NCBI RefSeq assembly: GCF_001598475.1
Contig: NZ_BCZA01000008.1
Coordinates: 1 to 64,000 of the forward strand
Direction of reading: 5' to 3'
DNA from: Pantoea agglomerans NBRC 102470
Lineage (GTDB): Bacteria; Pseudomonadota; Gammaproteobacteria; Enterobacterales; Enterobacteriaceae
Length of the DNA stretch: 64,000 nt
Below the pieces are notes generated by a model that was given only the letters and a program-made list of their open reading frames with translations, was not told the DNA's origin and did no database searches. Positions 33,073 to 44,878 of this stretch are shown here, in pieces; positions within the stretch are counted from its first letter, which is position 1; each line of letters begins with the position of its first letter. The translations under genes were made by a program, and so were the position numbers.

Positions 33073-33146
33073 ATTTTCCCTCCTGCAGCAATCACAGATT
33101 CTTACTAAAACGGCCCCAAGCCTGACTTTTCTCCCCTGGAGGGAAT

Positions 33147-34190
33147 ATGACACTGATGCGTAGCACCGTAGCCCGAATCCTCGCCACCACCTTCGCCGTA
33201 AGCGCGGTATCTGCTTTTGCGGCAACCGATCTCACTGGCGCAGGCGGGACGTTCCCGGCGCCGGTTTATGCCAAGTGGGCAGCAGAATATCAAAAAGCCA
33301 CCGGTAGCAAAGTTAACTACCAGGGTATCGGTTCATCTGGCGGCGTGAAACAGATCATCGCCAAAACCGTCGATTTCGGTGCGTCCGATGCGCCAATGAA
33401 AGATGAAGATCTGCAGAAAAATGGCCTGTTCCAGTTCCCTACCGTGATCGGTGGCGTGGTACTGGCGGTTAACCTGCCGGGTATCAAGTCAGGTCAGCTG
33501 ACGCTGGATGGCAAAACCGTCGGTGATATCTACCTCGGCACCATCAAAAAGTGGAACGACCCGGCGATTGCCAAACTTAACCCAGGCGTGAAACTGCCAG
33601 AGACCAACATCAACGTGGTACGTCGCGCTGACGGTTCAGGCACCTCGTTCGTCTTCACCAGCTATCTGGCGAAAGTGAACCCGGACTGGAACAGCAAAAT
33701 TGGTAAAGGTAACACCGTCAACTGGCCGGTCGGTCTGGGCGGTAAAGGCAACGACGGCGTCGCCGCGTTTGTTCAGCGTCTGCCGGGTTCAATCGGCTAC
33801 GTGGAGTACGCCTACGCTAAACAGAACAACCTGACCTACACCAAACTGATCGATGCCGATGGCAAAGCGGTCGCCCCAAGCGAAACCAGCTTCAGTAATG
33901 CCGCGAAAGGCGCTGACTGGAGCAAATCGTTCGCGCAGGATCTGACCTTCCAGAAGGGCGCTGATGCCTGGCCAATCTCGTCAACCACCTTTATTCTGAT
34001 CTACAAGGATCAGGCTAATGCGGCCAAGGGTGCTGAAGTACTGAAATTCTTCGACTGGGCTTACAAAAGCGGCAGCAAAACCGCCACAGCGCTGGACTAT
34101 GCTGCGCTGCCAGAGAGCGTGACTGAACAGATTCGCGCCGCCTGGAAAGCCAACATCAAAGACAGTTCTGGTAAAGCGCTTTATCAGTAA
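33147..34190 (+). CDS. pstS: phosphate ABC transporter periplasmic binding protein
   Basis: A 347-residue high-affinity phosphate receptor with a Sec signal peptide (cleavage after SAFA at about residue 25). Phosphate-binding segments are conserved: [38 protein letters not shown] and [18 protein letters not shown] lies 6 bases before the ATG. It is strongly induced under phosphate starvation through the two Pho boxes, and is followed by a perfect 10 bp hairpin that should favour its message over pstCAB. Confidence 0.97.
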   Translation: MTLMRSTVARILATTFAVSAVSAFAATDLTGAGGTFPAPVYAKWAAEYQKATGSKVNYQGIGSSGGVKQIIAKTVDFGASDAPMKDEDLQKNGLFQFPTVIGGVVLAVNLPGIKSGQLTLDGKTVGDIYLGTIKKWNDPAIAKLNPGVKLPETNINVVRRADGSGTSFVFTSYLAKVNPDWNSKIGKGNTVNWPVGLGGKGNDGVAAFVQRLPGSIGYVEYAYAKQNNLTYTKLIDADGKAVAPSETSFSNAAKGADWSKSFAQDLTFQKGADAWPISSTTFILIYKDQANAAKGAEVLKFFDWAYKSGSKTATALDYAALPESVTEQIRAAWKANIKDSSGKALYQ

Positions 34191-34200
34191 TTGACCGACC

Positions 34201-34224
34201 CTGACCGGACAGCAGTCCGGTCAG
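34201..34224 (+). other. pstS-pstC intercistronic hairpin
   Basis: CTGACCGGAC-AGCA-GTCCGGTCAG is a perfect 10 bp stem starting 11 bases after the pstS stop, without a T-run. It likely protects pstS mRNA from 3' decay. Confidence 0.6.
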
Positions 34225-34277
34225 ACTCAACGGGCGGCGTCATGCCGTCCTGATAACTTCTGAAGACTGAGACTTCT

Positions 34278-35240
34278 ATGGCTGCAACGAAGCCGGCATT
34301 CAAAGCCCCAGGTAAACAAGGTGACAGAATTTTTGGCGCGCTGGTCAGGCTGGCTGCGCTGATTGTCCTGTTACTGATGGGCGGCATTATTGTCTCCCTG
34401 ATCATCTCCTCGTGGCCCAGCATCCAGAAGTTTGGTTTCGCCTTTTTGTGGACCAAAACCTGGGATGCGCCCAACGAACAATTTGGTGCACTGGTACCGA
34501 TCTACGGCACCCTTGTGACCTCCATTATTGCCCTGATTATCGCAGTACCGGTGAGTTTTGGTATCGCGCTGTTCCTGACTGAACTCGCGCCAGGCTGGCT
34601 GCGTCGCCCGCTGGGCACCGCCATTGAGCTGCTGGCAGCCATTCCCAGTATTGTTTATGGCATGTGGGGTCTGTTTGTTTTCGCGCCGCTGTTTGCCGAA
34701 TACTTCCAGACACCGGTCAATGACGTGATATCGGGCATTCCGATTGTCGGCGAGCTTTTCTCCGGCCCCGCTTTCGGTATCGGCATCCTCGCGGCGGGTG
34801 TGATTCTGGCGATCATGATCATCCCTTATATCGCCTCGGTGATGCGCGACGTCTTTGAGCAGACCCCGGTGATGATGAAAGAGTCAGCCTACGGCATCGG
34901 CTGCACCACCTGGGAAGTGATCTGGCGCATCGTACTGCCCTTTACCAAAAATGGCGTGATTGGCGGTGTGATGCTCGGACTGGGTCGTGCGCTGGGTGAA
35001 ACCATGGCGGTGACTTTTATTATCGGCAACACCTACCAGCTCGACAGCCCGTCGCTGTTTATGCCGGGTAACAGCATCACCTCGGCGCTGGCCAACGAGT
35101 TCGCTGAAGCGGAATCGGGCGTGCACGTCGCCGCGCTGATGGAGCTGGGACTGATCCTGTTTGTGATTACCTTTATCGTGCTGGCGATTTCAAAGCTGAT
35201 GATTATGCGGCTGGCGAAAAGTGAAGGAGCGCGCTCATGA
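34278..35240 (+). CDS. pstC: phosphate ABC transporter permease PstC
   Basis: A 320-residue permease with about six membrane helices and the binding-protein-dependent transport signature [22 protein letters not shown] that contacts PstB. With PstA it forms the phosphate channel and takes part in PhoR signalling. It overlaps pstA by 4 bases (ATGA). Confidence 0.96.
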   Translation: MAATKPAFKAPGKQGDRIFGALVRLAALIVLLLMGGIIVSLIISSWPSIQKFGFAFLWTKTWDAPNEQFGALVPIYGTLVTSIIALIIAVPVSFGIALFLTELAPGWLRRPLGTAIELLAAIPSIVYGMWGLFVFAPLFAEYFQTPVNDVISGIPIVGELFSGPAFGIGILAAGVILAIMIIPYIASVMRDVFEQTPVMMKESAYGIGCTTWEVIWRIVLPFTKNGVIGGVMLGLGRALGETMAVTFIIGNTYQLDSPSLFMPGNSITSALANEFAEAESGVHVAALMELGLILFVITFIVLAISKLMIMRLAKSEGARS

Positions 35241-36127
35241 CCACAATTGAAATTCAGGCGCGCGCCGAACTGGACGCATCACGCCGTAAAATGCAGTCCT
35301 GGCGCAGCACTAAAAATAAAATTGCGCTGACGCTGTCGCTGCTGACCATGGCTTTTGGCCTGTTCTGGCTGGTGTGGATCCTGTTCACCACCGTATCGCG
35401 CGGCGTGGATGGGCTCTCCTGGTCCCTGTTCACCGAATCAACGCCACCACCCAATACCGCGGGCGGCGGGCTGGCTAATGCCCTGGCGGGCAGCGGATTA
35501 CTGATTTTCTGGTCTACCTTCTTCGGCACACCGCTGGGCATCATGGCGGGTATCTATCTGGCGGAATATGGGCGCAAGTCGCCACTGGCAGAAGTGATCC
35601 GCTTTATTAACGACATTCTGCTTTCGGCACCCTCGATTGTGGTCGGCCTGTTCGTCTACACCCTTGTGGTGTCGCAGATGCAGCACTTCTCCGGCTGGGC
35701 CGGGGTGATTGCGCTGGCGCTGCTGCAGGTGCCGATTGTGATTCGTACCACCGAAAACATGATGCGACTGGTGCCAGACAGCATGCGTGAAGCGGCTTAC
35801 GCGCTGGGTACGCCCAAGTGGAAGATGATCTCGTCTATTACCCTGAAAGCGTCGGTCTCCGGCATCATCACGGGTGTGCTGCTGGCGATTGCGCGCATTG
35901 CAGGTGAAACGGCACCGCTGCTGTTCACGGCGCTCTCGAACCAGTTCTGGAGCACCGACATGATGCAGCCGCTGGCGAACCTGCCGGTCACCATCTTTAA
36001 GTTCGCCATGAGCCCGTTCGCCGAATGGCAGAGCCTGGCCTGGGCAGGTGTGCTGATTATCACCCTCTGCGTGCTGGTGCTGAACATCGTGGCGCGGGTG
36101 ATTTTCGCCAAAGGTAAACACGGTTAA
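35237..36127 (+). CDS. pstA: phosphate ABC transporter permease PstA
   Basis: A 296-residue permease, E. coli length, with six hydrophobic segments and the EAA-type loop [20 protein letters not shown] that docks on the ATPase. Its ATG overlaps the pstC stop, indicating coupled translation and equal subunit amounts. Confidence 0.96.
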   Translation: MTTIEIQARAELDASRRKMQSWRSTKNKIALTLSLLTMAFGLFWLVWILFTTVSRGVDGLSWSLFTESTPPPNTAGGGLANALAGSGLLIFWSTFFGTPLGIMAGIYLAEYGRKSPLAEVIRFINDILLSAPSIVVGLFVYTLVVSQMQHFSGWAGVIALALLQVPIVIRTTENMMRLVPDSMREAAYALGTPKWKMISSITLKASVSGIITGVLLAIARIAGETAPLLFTALSNQFWSTDMMQPLANLPVTIFKFAMSPFAEWQSLAWAGVLIITLCVLVLNIVARVIFAKGKHG

Positions 36128-36168
36128 TTTCCGGCGCGGCCCTGTGCGGCGCCGTATAAGAGAGATGA

Positions 36169-36945
<777 letters not shown>

Positions 36946-36962
36946 TCTGACAGGAGATCGAC

Positions 36963-37697
36963 ATGGATAATCTTAATCTGAATAAGCACATCTCCGGTCA
37001 GTTCAATGCCGAGCTGGAGCATATCCGTACCCAGGTGATGATCATGGGCGGTATGGTCGAGCAGCAACTGACCGATGCGATTACCGCCATGCATAATCTG
37101 GATGGCGAACTGGCGCAGCGGGTGATCGACGGTGACCAGAAGGTCAATATGATGGAAGTGGAGATTGATGAAGCCTGCGTGCGCATCATCGCCAAACGTC
37201 AGCCAACCGCGATCGATTTGCGACTGGTGATGGCGATCATCAAAGCCATTTCTGAGCTGGAACGGATTGGCGACGTGGCGGAGAAGATCAGCCGCACGGC
37301 GCTGGAGAAGTTTGGTCAGCAGCATTTGCCGCTGCTGGTCAGCCTTGAGTCGCTGGGTCGTCACACCGTACAGATGCTGCATGATGTGCTGGACGCTTTT
37401 GCACGCATGGATCTCAACGAAGCGATCACTATCTACCGTGAAGATAAAAAGGTGGATAAAGAGTACGAAGGCATTGTGCGCCAGCTGATGACCTACATGA
37501 TGGAAGATCCGCGCACCATTCCCAGCGTGCTGACGGCGCTGTTCTGTGCCCGCGCCATTGAGCGTATCGGCGATCGTTGCCAGAATATCTGCGAAATCAT
37601 CTTCTATTTCGTCAAAGGTCAGGATTTCCGTCACGTTGGCGGTGACCGGCTCGATGAATTACTGTCGGGCGATGACGGCAGCAACAGACCTTCCTGA
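36963..37697 (+). CDS. phoU: phosphate signalling regulator PhoU
   Basis: A 244-residue helical protein made of two three-helix PhoU domains, each with the metal-binding motif E-R-I-G-D ([14 protein letters not shown] and [15 protein letters not shown]). It represses the Pho regulon when phosphate is plentiful by bridging PstB and PhoR. Last gene of pstSCAB-phoU. Confidence 0.96.
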   Translation: MDNLNLNKHISGQFNAELEHIRTQVMIMGGMVEQQLTDAITAMHNLDGELAQRVIDGDQKVNMMEVEIDEACVRIIAKRQPTAIDLRLVMAIIKAISELERIGDVAEKISRTALEKFGQQHLPLLVSLESLGRHTVQMLHDVLDAFARMDLNEAITIYREDKKVDKEYEGIVRQLMTYMMEDPRTIPSVLTALFCARAIERIGDRCQNICEIIFYFVKGQDFRHVGGDRLDELLSGDDGSNRPS

Positions 37698-37708
37698 TAA
37701 ATCTTCTT

Positions 37709-37729
37709 CCTGCGCCTGATCGGCGCAGG
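37709..37729 (+). terminator. hairpin after phoU
   Basis: CCTGCGCC pairs with GGCGCAGG around a 5-base loop, 12 bases after the stop. A TTTT follows only after 8 more bases, so termination strength is uncertain. Confidence 0.55.
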
Positions 37730-37744
37730 GATAAGCCTTTTCAA

Positions 37745-37773
37745 TTGGTCACATCCTGAACTCTCTCTATAAT
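37745..37773 (+). promoter_or_regulatory. promoter of the MFS gene
   Basis: TTGGTC (37745-37750), 17 bp spacer, TATAAT (37768-37773). A good sigma-70 promoter, about 32 bases before the start codon. Confidence 0.7.
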
Positions 37774-37804
37774 TGCGGCACTTTTCTTTATGAGGTGCGC
37801 AACG

Positions 37805-39043
37805 ATGTCCCCTTCTCCCCAATCTAAGCCCGGCGTAACGCCAGGCAAAGCGATGCTGGCTGCGGTCAGCGGTTATGCCATGGATGGATTTGACCTGCTG
37901 ATACTCGGCTTTATGCTGCCGGCTATCAGTGTTTCGCTGGCGCTCAACCCATCACAGGCGGGATCGCTGGTGACCTGGACGCTGATTGGCGCGGTTATCG
38001 GTGGCATCGTATTTGGTCATCTCAGCGACCGCTATGGCCGCATCCGCATGCTCACCGTCACGATTCTGGTCTTCTCGGTCTTTACCGGCCTGTGCGCGGT
38101 GGCGCAGGGCTACTGGGATCTGCTCGCCTGGCGAACGCTGGCGGGTGTCGGTCTGGGTGGCGAATTTGGTATCGGCATGGCGCTGATTGCCGAAGCCTGG
38201 CCGGCGGAGAAGCGTAATCGCGCATCAGCGTGGGTTGGCATCGGCTGGCAACTCGGGGTGCTGATGGCGGCCTTTATCACACCGCCGCTGCTGACTATCA
38301 TCGGCTGGCGCGGCATGTTTCTGGTCGGCTTGTTGCCTGCGCTGGTCTCGTTTGCCATTCGTCGCGGCATGGGTGAACCGGAGGCGTATCAACGGCAGGT
38401 TAAACATGTGCCGTCACTCTCTTTTCCGGCGCGCCTGAAACTGCTGGTGCGCGATCGCGCCACCGCCAAAGCCAGCCTGGGCATTTTTATCCTCTGTTCA
38501 GTACAGAACTTTGGTTACTACGGGCTGATGATCTGGATGCCGAGTTACCTCTCCTCCAGCTTTGGCTTCAGCCTGACGAAGTCGGGCCTCTGGACCGCGG
38601 TGACCGTGGTCGGGATGACCTTTGGCATCTGGCTGTTTGGCGTACTGGCCGACCGCTTCGCACGCTGGAAAATCTTCCTGCTCTATCAGTTTGGCGCAGT
38701 AGTGATGGTGGTGGTGTATGCTCAGCTGCGCGACCCGAACATCATGTTATTTACTGGCGCGATCATGGGGATGTTTGTTAACGGCATGATTGGCGGTTAT
38801 GGCGCGCTGATTTCCGATACTTTTCCGCCGCAGGTGCGTGCCACCGCGCAAAACGTCCTGTTCAACCTTGGCCGCGGTGTGGGCGGCTTCGGCCCGGTGG
38901 TGATTGGTCTGCTGGCGAGCCAGTTCTCGTTTACGGCGGCGATTACCCTGCTGGCGCTGATTTATCTGCTGGATATTGCGGCGACGCTGTTCCTGCTGCC
39001 GAAGAAACAGGGTCAGGAAGATACGCTGGGCGCGATTGGCTGA
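37805..39043 (+). CDS. MFS transporter, substrate unknown
   Basis: A 412-residue, 12-helix major facilitator. The segment GYAMDGFDLLILGFMLPAI in helix 1 and the loop GHLSDRYGRIRML place it near the organic-acid:H+ symporters (aromatic acid, sialate and lactate type families), which often have an acidic residue in helix 1; I cannot name the substrate. It has its own promoter and a GAGG ribosome site 9 bases before ATG 37805; an ATG at 37790 would overlap that site. It stands alone between phoU and the convergent xylB, with no partner enzyme genes. Confidence 0.75.
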   Translation: MSPSPQSKPGVTPGKAMLAAVSGYAMDGFDLLILGFMLPAISVSLALNPSQAGSLVTWTLIGAVIGGIVFGHLSDRYGRIRMLTVTILVFSVFTGLCAVAQGYWDLLAWRTLAGVGLGGEFGIGMALIAEAWPAEKRNRASAWVGIGWQLGVLMAAFITPPLLTIIGWRGMFLVGLLPALVSFAIRRGMGEPEAYQRQVKHVPSLSFPARLKLLVRDRATAKASLGIFILCSVQNFGYYGLMIWMPSYLSSSFGFSLTKSGLWTAVTVVGMTFGIWLFGVLADRFARWKIFLLYQFGAVVMVVVYAQLRDPNIMLFTGAIMGMFVNGMIGGYGALISDTFPPQVRATAQNVLFNLGRGVGGFGPVVIGLLASQFSFTAAITLLALIYLLDIAATLFLLPKKQGQEDTLGAIG

Positions 39044-39133
39044 TGCTGCCGTGATGGTATGGCTGGGTAAGTGTCATCCCGGCCATTCCGGGTCAGTAAT
39101 ATGGCTCACGATCACCTGTTCTGCCTTCATTAC

Positions 39134-39158
39134 CCCCCTGGCATTACATGGCAGGGGG
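39134..39158. terminator. hairpin between the convergent MFS gene and xylB
   Basis: CCCCCTG pairs with CAGGGGG around an 11-base loop. It lies between two convergent genes and may limit readthrough both ways; neither strand has a T-run next to it. Confidence 0.4.
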
Positions 39159-39209
39159 ATCCGTTAACAGGCGATTTAAATCCATAACAGGCGGAGCGTT
39201 CTCACAGGT

Positions 39210-40652
39210 TTACTTCATCAGCGGCAGGAGCTGTTGATACAGCGTCGCAAAGGTCTCACGACGTGGCTGGTAGTGCGCTACCCGGGCCGGATCCGGCTGG
39301 TGTCGCTGCACCAGAACCGGCGTCGGCACGGTGACCTCTGCATCCAGCGCCTGCTGTGCCAGCCTGGCGGCCCCCAGCGCCGGGCCAACCTCCCCGCCAT
39401 GGCAGTAATCCAGCGTCTGGCCGCTGATGTCTGCCAGCATCTGACGCCACAGTGCACTGCGTGCGCCGCCGCCGATCAACATAATGCTCTTTGGCTGAAC
39501 GCCACAGTCGTGCAGCGCGTCCATGCCCTCCGCCAGCGCAAACCCTACGCCTTCCAGCACCGATCTCGCCAGCTCGGGACGGCCATGCTGGTGGGTAAAG
39601 CCAAAGAAAGCACCCCGGGCATTCGGGTTATTGTGCGGCGTGCGCTCACCGGAAAGATAGGGCAGAAACCACAGCCCGGGCAGGTCATCGCGTGCGCGTT
39701 CAGCTTCAGCCAGCAGCTCAGGAACATCTCTGCAACCGGTCAGCGTCGCTGCCCAGTCCAGACAGGAGGCTGCGCTGAGCATCACCGACATCAGATGCCA
39801 GCGCTGGGGTAACGCATGACAGAAGCTGTGTACCGCGCGCTGCGGATTGCTGAGATAGCCGTCGCTCACCACGAAGTAGACGCCCGACGTACCCAGCGAC
39901 AGCATGCCCTGGCCCGGTTCGGTCATGCCGACACCAATCGCACCCGCAGCATTGTCGCCACCGCCCGCCGCCAGCGGCACGGCGTTCATCTTCCAGCGTG
40001 TGGCCAGTTCGGCATGTAAGGTGCCGGTCAGGGCATTGCCCTCATAGAGTTGCGGCATCTGATCGCGGCTGAGGTCGCAGGCGCGCAGCATCGCATCGCT
40101 CCAGTCACGCCGCGCCACATCCAGCCACATCGTGCCTGCTGCATCTGACATATCGGTGGCGAAGTCGCCACTCAATCGCCAGCGCAGGTAATCTTTGGGC
40201 AACAGCACGTGAGCGATCTGACTGAATATTGCCGGTTCATATTGCTGAACCCACAGCAGCTTGGGAGCCGTGAAGCCGGGCATCATCAGGTTGCCGGTGA
40301 TCGCCCGCGAATCCGGCACCTTCTGTTCCAGCTCACGGCACTGCGCCTCGCTGCGCCCATCATTCCAGAGCATGGCCGTTCGTAATACCTGGTTTGCACT
40401 GTTGAGCAGCGTTGCACCATGCATCTGTCCGCTCAGCCCGATGGCCTGCACCGCGCGCAGATCCTGCTGCGCGCTCAGCGCCTGCATGGCCAAATCCAGC
40501 GCCTGCCACCAGCTTTCGGGATCCTGTTCGCTCCACAATGGCTGCGGACGCGAAACCTGCAGCGGCGCTGTTTCCGTCGCCACCACGTTGCCTTGTGCAT
40601 CCATCAGCACCACTTTGACGCCAGAGGTGCCTAAATCGATCCCGATAAACAT
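39210..40652 (-). CDS. xylB: xylulokinase
   Basis: A 480-residue FGGY-family kinase (E. coli 484) that makes xylulose 5-phosphate. The N-terminal phosphate loop MFIGIDLGTSGVKVV and the C-terminal adenosine motif MLIGGGARSALWRQM are intact, as is the region LSGQMHGA. It lies 17 bases after xylA in the leftward xylAB operon. Confidence 0.96.
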   Translation of the reverse strand: MFIGIDLGTSGVKVVLMDAQGNVVATETAPLQVSRPQPLWSEQDPESWWQALDLAMQALSAQQDLRAVQAIGLSGQMHGATLLNSANQVLRTAMLWNDGRSEAQCRELEQKVPDSRAITGNLMMPGFTAPKLLWVQQYEPAIFSQIAHVLLPKDYLRWRLSGDFATDMSDAAGTMWLDVARRDWSDAMLRACDLSRDQMPQLYEGNALTGTLHAELATRWKMNAVPLAAGGGDNAAGAIGVGMTEPGQGMLSLGTSGVYFVVSDGYLSNPQRAVHSFCHALPQRWHLMSVMLSAASCLDWAATLTGCRDVPELLAEAERARDDLPGLWFLPYLSGERTPHNNPNARGAFFGFTHQHGRPELARSVLEGVGFALAEGMDALHDCGVQPKSIMLIGGGARSALWRQMLADISGQTLDYCHGGEVGPALGAARLAQQALDAEVTVPTPVLVQRHQPDPARVAHYQPRRETFATLYQQLLPLMK

Positions 40653-40669
40653 GCTCTGCTCCTGAGGGG

Positions 40670-41992
40670 TTAGAAATCAAACAGGTAGTGATTTACCAGA
40701 TTTTCCAGCTGCTCCTGACGTCCGCTCTGATGCTGCGGATTGAGCTGCTGCTGCTGAGCATGCGCCGCCAGCGCCTCCAGTGAAAACTCGCCTTTCAAAA
40801 TTTGCTGGCCGAACTCACCATTCCAGCCGCTGTAGCGCTGTGCCACACGCTTATCGAGTTCACCGTCGCTGATCATGCGAGCGGCGACTTTCAGCGCCAG
40901 CGCCATGGTATCCATCGCGCCAATATGACCGTAAAAGAGATCATATTTATCAGTGCTCTGACGACGCACTTTGGCATCAAAGTTTAAGCCGCCAGTGGTA
41001 AAGCCGCCCGCCTTGAGGATTTCGTACATCACCAGCGCATTCTCTTCCACGCTGACCGGGAACTGATCGGTATCCCAGCCGCACTGCGGATCGCCGCGGT
41101 TGGCATCCACTGAACCAAAAATGCCCAGCGCAATGGCCGTCGCAATTTCATGATGGAAAGAGTGACCCGCCAGCGTGGCGTGGTTCGCCTCAACGTTAAC
41201 CTTGATCTCTTTCTCCAGTCCGAACTGTTTCAGGAAGCCATAAACCGTCGCGACATCATAGTCATACTGATGTTTGGTCGGCTCCTGCGGTTTCGGTTCA
41301 ATTAGCAGCGTTCCCTGAAAGCCAATTTTGTGTTTGTGCTCGACCACCATCTGCATAAAGCGGCCAATCTGCTCGCGCTCCTGGCGCAGATCGGTATTCA
41401 GCAGAGTTTCGTACCCTTCGCGTCCGCCCCACAACACATAGTTTTCGCCGCCCAGGGTTTTGGTCGCCTGCATGGCGCTGCAGACCTGCGTCGCTGCCCA
41501 GGCAAAAACTTCAGGATCGGGATTGGTGGCAGCCCCGGCTCCGTAGCGTGGATGGGTAAAGCAGTTGGCTGTGCCCCACAGCAGTTTCACGCCGGTCTCC
41601 TGCTGTTTCTCCAGCAGTTTATCGGTCATGGCGGCAAAATTCTCTTTGTAGCTGTGCAGCGAATCGCCTTCTGGTGAGACATCAACGTCATGGAAGCAGT
41701 ACCACGGCACATTCAGCTTGTGGAAAAACTCAAAGGCCACATCCGCTTTCAGTTTTGCCAGCTGCAGCGCATCTCCGCTTTTCTGCCACGGACGATCAAA
41801 AGCGCCGACACCAAACATATCCGCGCCATTCCAGCAGAAGGTGTGCCAGTAACAGGCGGCAAAGCGCAGATGCTCCGCCATGGTCTTGCCGAGGATCACC
41901 TCATCGGGATTGTAGTGGCGGAAAGCGAGAGGATGAGTCGACTGGGTGCCTTCATAACGAACCCGATCGATCTGATCGAAATAAGCGTGCAT
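40670..41992 (-). CDS. xylA: xylose isomerase
   Basis: A 440-residue TIM-barrel enzyme converting D-xylose to D-xylulose, same length as E. coli XylA. Metal and substrate residues are visible in [27 protein letters not shown] and [24 protein letters not shown] precedes the ATG. Divergent from xylFGHR across a shared control region. Confidence 0.97.
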   Translation of the reverse strand: MHAYFDQIDRVRYEGTQSTHPLAFRHYNPDEVILGKTMAEHLRFAACYWHTFCWNGADMFGVGAFDRPWQKSGDALQLAKLKADVAFEFFHKLNVPWYCFHDVDVSPEGDSLHSYKENFAAMTDKLLEKQQETGVKLLWGTANCFTHPRYGAGAATNPDPEVFAWAATQVCSAMQATKTLGGENYVLWGGREGYETLLNTDLRQEREQIGRFMQMVVEHKHKIGFQGTLLIEPKPQEPTKHQYDYDVATVYGFLKQFGLEKEIKVNVEANHATLAGHSFHHEIATAIALGIFGSVDANRGDPQCGWDTDQFPVSVEENALVMYEILKAGGFTTGGLNFDAKVRRQSTDKYDLFYGHIGAMDTMALALKVAARMISDGELDKRVAQRYSGWNGEFGQQILKGEFSLEALAAHAQQQQLNPQHQSGRQEQLENLVNHYLFDF

Positions 41993-42106
41993 GGTTTGCT
42001 CCTTAGCATCAGTACCCGAATGGCCTGCGTTGAAGCAATATTTGATATTGGCTGCTGCCTCAGCTCAATTACGATATTTCACTACGGGTGTCAGATAATT
42101 ATTATT

Positions 42107-42122
42107 TGTGCGCTGGCTCGCA
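42107..42122. promoter_or_regulatory. CRP site of the xyl regulon
   Basis: TGTGC-GCTGGC-TCGCA is a CRP-type palindrome flanked by ATTATT and AATAAT. The same block (TTTTGCGAGC-N-AGCGCACA) stands in E. coli upstream of xylA. Confidence 0.7.
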
Positions 42123-42205
42123 AAATAATGTTCTTTACGGGGTGGTTTATCATTATCGCTCTCTTGTCCGAAAAAGATGAAACCTCGATCGCGCTCATAA
42201 AAAAT

Positions 42206-42249
42206 GAAATAAACCAAAAAACGTAATAGCCGGATAAAAATCAGTAATT
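42206..42249 (+). promoter_or_regulatory. XylR operator of xylF
   Basis: Starts GAAATAAACCAAAAAACGTAA and continues to GATAAAAATCAGTAATT: two related A-rich repeats about two helical turns apart. It is nearly identical to the E. coli XylR site in front of xylF. Confidence 0.8.
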
Positions 42250-42336
42250 GCTGTAACAGGAAAATAAGGGCAACAATTCATCCGCCTGGTTTATAGGCCT
42301 GAAACGACAATAGCCTCAACCTACAGGATGATCACA

Positions 42337-43329
42337 ATGAAGATGAAACATGCACTGCTCGCCGCCTGTGCGGCGCTGGCGCTGTTCAGCCAGACCAGCG
42401 TGGCAAAAGAAGTGAAGATCGGCATGGCGATTGACGATTTGCGACTCGAACGCTGGCAGAAAGACCGCGACATTTTCGTAAAACAGGCTGAGACGCTGGG
42501 CGCGAAGGTGTTTGTTCAGTCAGCCAACGGCAACGAAGAGACACAGATGTCGCAGATTGAAAATATGATCAATCGCGGTGTCGATGTGCTGGTGATTATT
42601 CCTTACAACGGTCAGGTATTGAGTAATGTTGTCGCTGAAGCGAAACGGGAAGGCATTAAAGTGCTGGCGTATGACCGAATGATAAATAATGCCGATATCG
42701 ACTTTTATATCTCTTTCGATAATGAAAAAGTGGGCGAGCTTCAGGCCGAGAGCATTGTGAAACAGGTGCCTAAGGGCAACTATTTTTTAATGGGCGGATC
42801 GCCTGTGGATAATAACGCACGCCTGTTCCGTGCCGGACAGATGAAGGTGTTAAAACCCTATATTGATAACGGCAGCATTAAAATTGTTGGCGACCAGTGG
42901 GTCGATGCCTGGCTGCCGGAAAATGCCCTGAAAATTATGGAAAATGCCCTGACCGCCAACGGCAACCATATCGATGCGGTGGTGGCCTCTAACGATGCCA
43001 CCGCAGGCGGCGCGATTCAGGCGCTGAGCGCGCAGGGGCTTGCAGGAAAAGTGGCGATCTCCGGTCAGGATGCCGATCTGGCAGCCATTAAGCGTATCAA
43101 AGCGGGCACCCAGACCATGACGGTTTACAAACCGATCACTGAGCTCGCCACCGAAGCGGCGAAAATTGCCGTCGAACTGGGCGAGGGCAAAACACCTGCC
43201 AGCAACAGCACGCTTAACAATGGTCTGAAAGAGGTTCCGTCACGGCTGCTGAAGCCGATTCCGGTCAACAAAGACAATATTGAAAGCACCGTGGTGAAAG
43301 ACGGTTTCCACAAACAGAGCGAACTCTGA
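42337..43329 (+). CDS. xylF: D-xylose ABC transporter periplasmic binding protein
   Basis: A 330-residue xylose receptor with a Sec signal peptide (cleavage after SVA, about residue 23), giving mature KEVKIGMAIDDLRLERWQKDRD as in E. coli. Also conserved: FVQSANGNEETQMSQIENMI and SGQDADLAAIKRI. Start at ATG 42337, 8 bases after AGGA; the ATG at 42328 overlaps that site. Confidence 0.95.
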   Translation: MKMKHALLAACAALALFSQTSVAKEVKIGMAIDDLRLERWQKDRDIFVKQAETLGAKVFVQSANGNEETQMSQIENMINRGVDVLVIIPYNGQVLSNVVAEAKREGIKVLAYDRMINNADIDFYISFDNEKVGELQAESIVKQVPKGNYFLMGGSPVDNNARLFRAGQMKVLKPYIDNGSIKIVGDQWVDAWLPENALKIMENALTANGNHIDAVVASNDATAGGAIQALSAQGLAGKVAISGQDADLAAIKRIKAGTQTMTVYKPITELATEAAKIAVELGEGKTPASNSTLNNGLKEVPSRLLKPIPVNKDNIESTVVKDGFHKQSEL

Positions 43330-43357
43330 CTGCGCATAGCGTGAGGGAGAACAGTCG

Positions 43358-44878
43358 ATGCTGCTGGAAATGAAAAATATCACCAAGCGTTTCGGTGCCG
43401 TGAAGGCGCTGAATGATGTCAGCCTGCAACTTGAGGCGGGCGAAGTGATGTCGCTGTGTGGTGAGAATGGATCAGGCAAATCGACGCTGATGAAAATCCT
43501 GTGCGGACTCTATCCGCACGGCGATTTTGAAGGGCAGATTCACTTCTCTGGCGACGACATTCAGGCGCAGACCATTCGCGATACCGAGCGTAAAGGCATT
43601 GTGATTATTCATCAGGAGCTGGCGCTGGTGCGGCAACTGACGGTGATGGAGAACATTTTCCTCGGTGCCGAACTGAGACGTTTCGGCATGGTGGATGATG
43701 AAACCATGACCCTGCGCTGCCAGCAACTGCTGGCGCGGGTCGGGCTGAACGTTTCTCCCGCCACCCGGGTCGGTGAGTTAGGCCTTGGGCAGCAGCAACT
43801 GGTGGAGATTGCCCGCGCCCTTAACAAACAGGTCCGGCTGCTGATTCTGGATGAGCCGACCTCTTCCCTGACGGAGCAGGAAACGGACGTGCTGCTCGGC
43901 ATCATCCGCAATCTGCGTGAACACGGCATTGCCTGCATCTACATCTCGCACAAGCTGAATGAGGTTAAGGCGATCTCCGATACCATCTGCGTGATTCGTG
44001 ACGGCCAGCATATTGCTACCCGTCCGGCAGCGGGCCTGAGCGAAGATGACATCATCACCATGATGGTGGGACGCGAGCTGACCGCGCTCTATCCCCACGC
44101 GCCGCATCAGATTGGCGACGTGATACTGAAAGTTGAAAACCTCACCGCCTGGCATCCGGTTAACCGCCACATCCGCCGCGTTAACAATGTCTCGTTCTCG
44201 CTCAGACGCGGTGAAATCCTCGGCATCGCCGGGCTGGTGGGCGCGGGCAGGACTGAGACAGTCCAATGTCTGTTTGGCGTCTGGCCGGGGCGCTGGCAGG
44301 GCGATATCTGGATCAATGGCAAACAGGTCAACATCACCGATTGCCGCGCCGCCATTGCGCACGGCATCGCGATGGTGCCGGAAGATCGTAAAAAAGATGG
44401 CATCGTGCCGCTGATGGCGGTGGGCAAAAATATTACCCTGGCGGCGCTGGACCAGTTCAGCCACCGACTCTCAACGCTGGATGAAGCGCAGGAGCAGCAG
44501 GCGATCAATGACGCGATCGGTCGGCTGCGGGTGAAAACCTCCTCATCAGAACTGCCGATTGGCCGTTTAAGCGGCGGCAACCAGCAGAAAGCGATTCTGG
44601 CGAAATGTCTGCTGCTCAATCCAAAAATCCTGATCCTCGATGAACCGACGCGCGGCATTGATGTGGGCGCACGTCAGGAGATCTACCTGCTGATCAATGC
44701 GCTGGTTCAGCAGGGTATCGCGGTGATTGTGATTTCCTCTGAGCTTCCGGAAGTGCTGGGCCTGAGCGATCGGGTGCTGGTGATGCATGAAGGGCAGATC
44801 AAAGCCGATTTGATTAACGATAACCTGACTCAGGAGCAGGTGATGGAAGCTGCCCTGCGGAGTGAACATTATGCTTAA
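43358..44878 (+). CDS. xylG: D-xylose ABC transporter ATP-binding protein
   Basis: A 506-residue fused double ATPase of the CUT2 class. The N-half has Walker [10 protein letters not shown], signature ELGLGQQQL and Walker [11 protein letters not shown]; the C-half has the degenerate P-loop [10 protein letters not shown], signature LSGGNQQK and [11 protein letters not shown]. It is a little shorter than E. coli XylG (513). Ends inside the first codons of xylH. Confidence 0.95.
   Translation: MLLEMKNITKRFGAVKALNDVSLQLEAGEVMSLCGENGSGKSTLMKILCGLYPHGDFEGQIHFSGDDIQAQTIRDTERKGIVIIHQELALVRQLTVMENIFLGAELRRFGMVDDETMTLRCQQLLARVGLNVSPATRVGELGLGQQQLVEIARALNKQVRLLILDEPTSSLTEQETDVLLGIIRNLREHGIACIYISHKLNEVKAISDTICVIRDGQHIATRPAAGLSEDDIITMMVGRELTALYPHAPHQIGDVILKVENLTAWHPVNRHIRRVNNVSFSLRRGEILGIAGLVGAGRTETVQCLFGVWPGRWQGDIWINGKQVNITDCRAAIAHGIAMVPEDRKKDGIVPLMAVGKNITLAALDQFSHRLSTLDEAQEQQAINDAIGRLRVKTSSSELPIGRLSGGNQQKAILAKCLLLNPKILILDEPTRGIDVGARQEIYLLINALVQQGIAVIVISSELPEVLGLSDRVLVMHEGQIKADLINDNLTQEQVMEAALRSEHYA

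Larger units (their letters stand above)
41993..42336. promoter_or_regulatory. xylA-xylF divergent control region
   Basis: The 344 bp spacer is AT-rich and collinear with the E. coli xyl control region as I recall it. It holds a CRP site near the middle (42107-42122), a XylR-type repeat next to xylF (42206-42249), and a second, shorter XylR-like motif towards xylA (GTGAAATATCGTAATTGAG on the minus strand, about 42065-42083). Confidence 0.75.
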
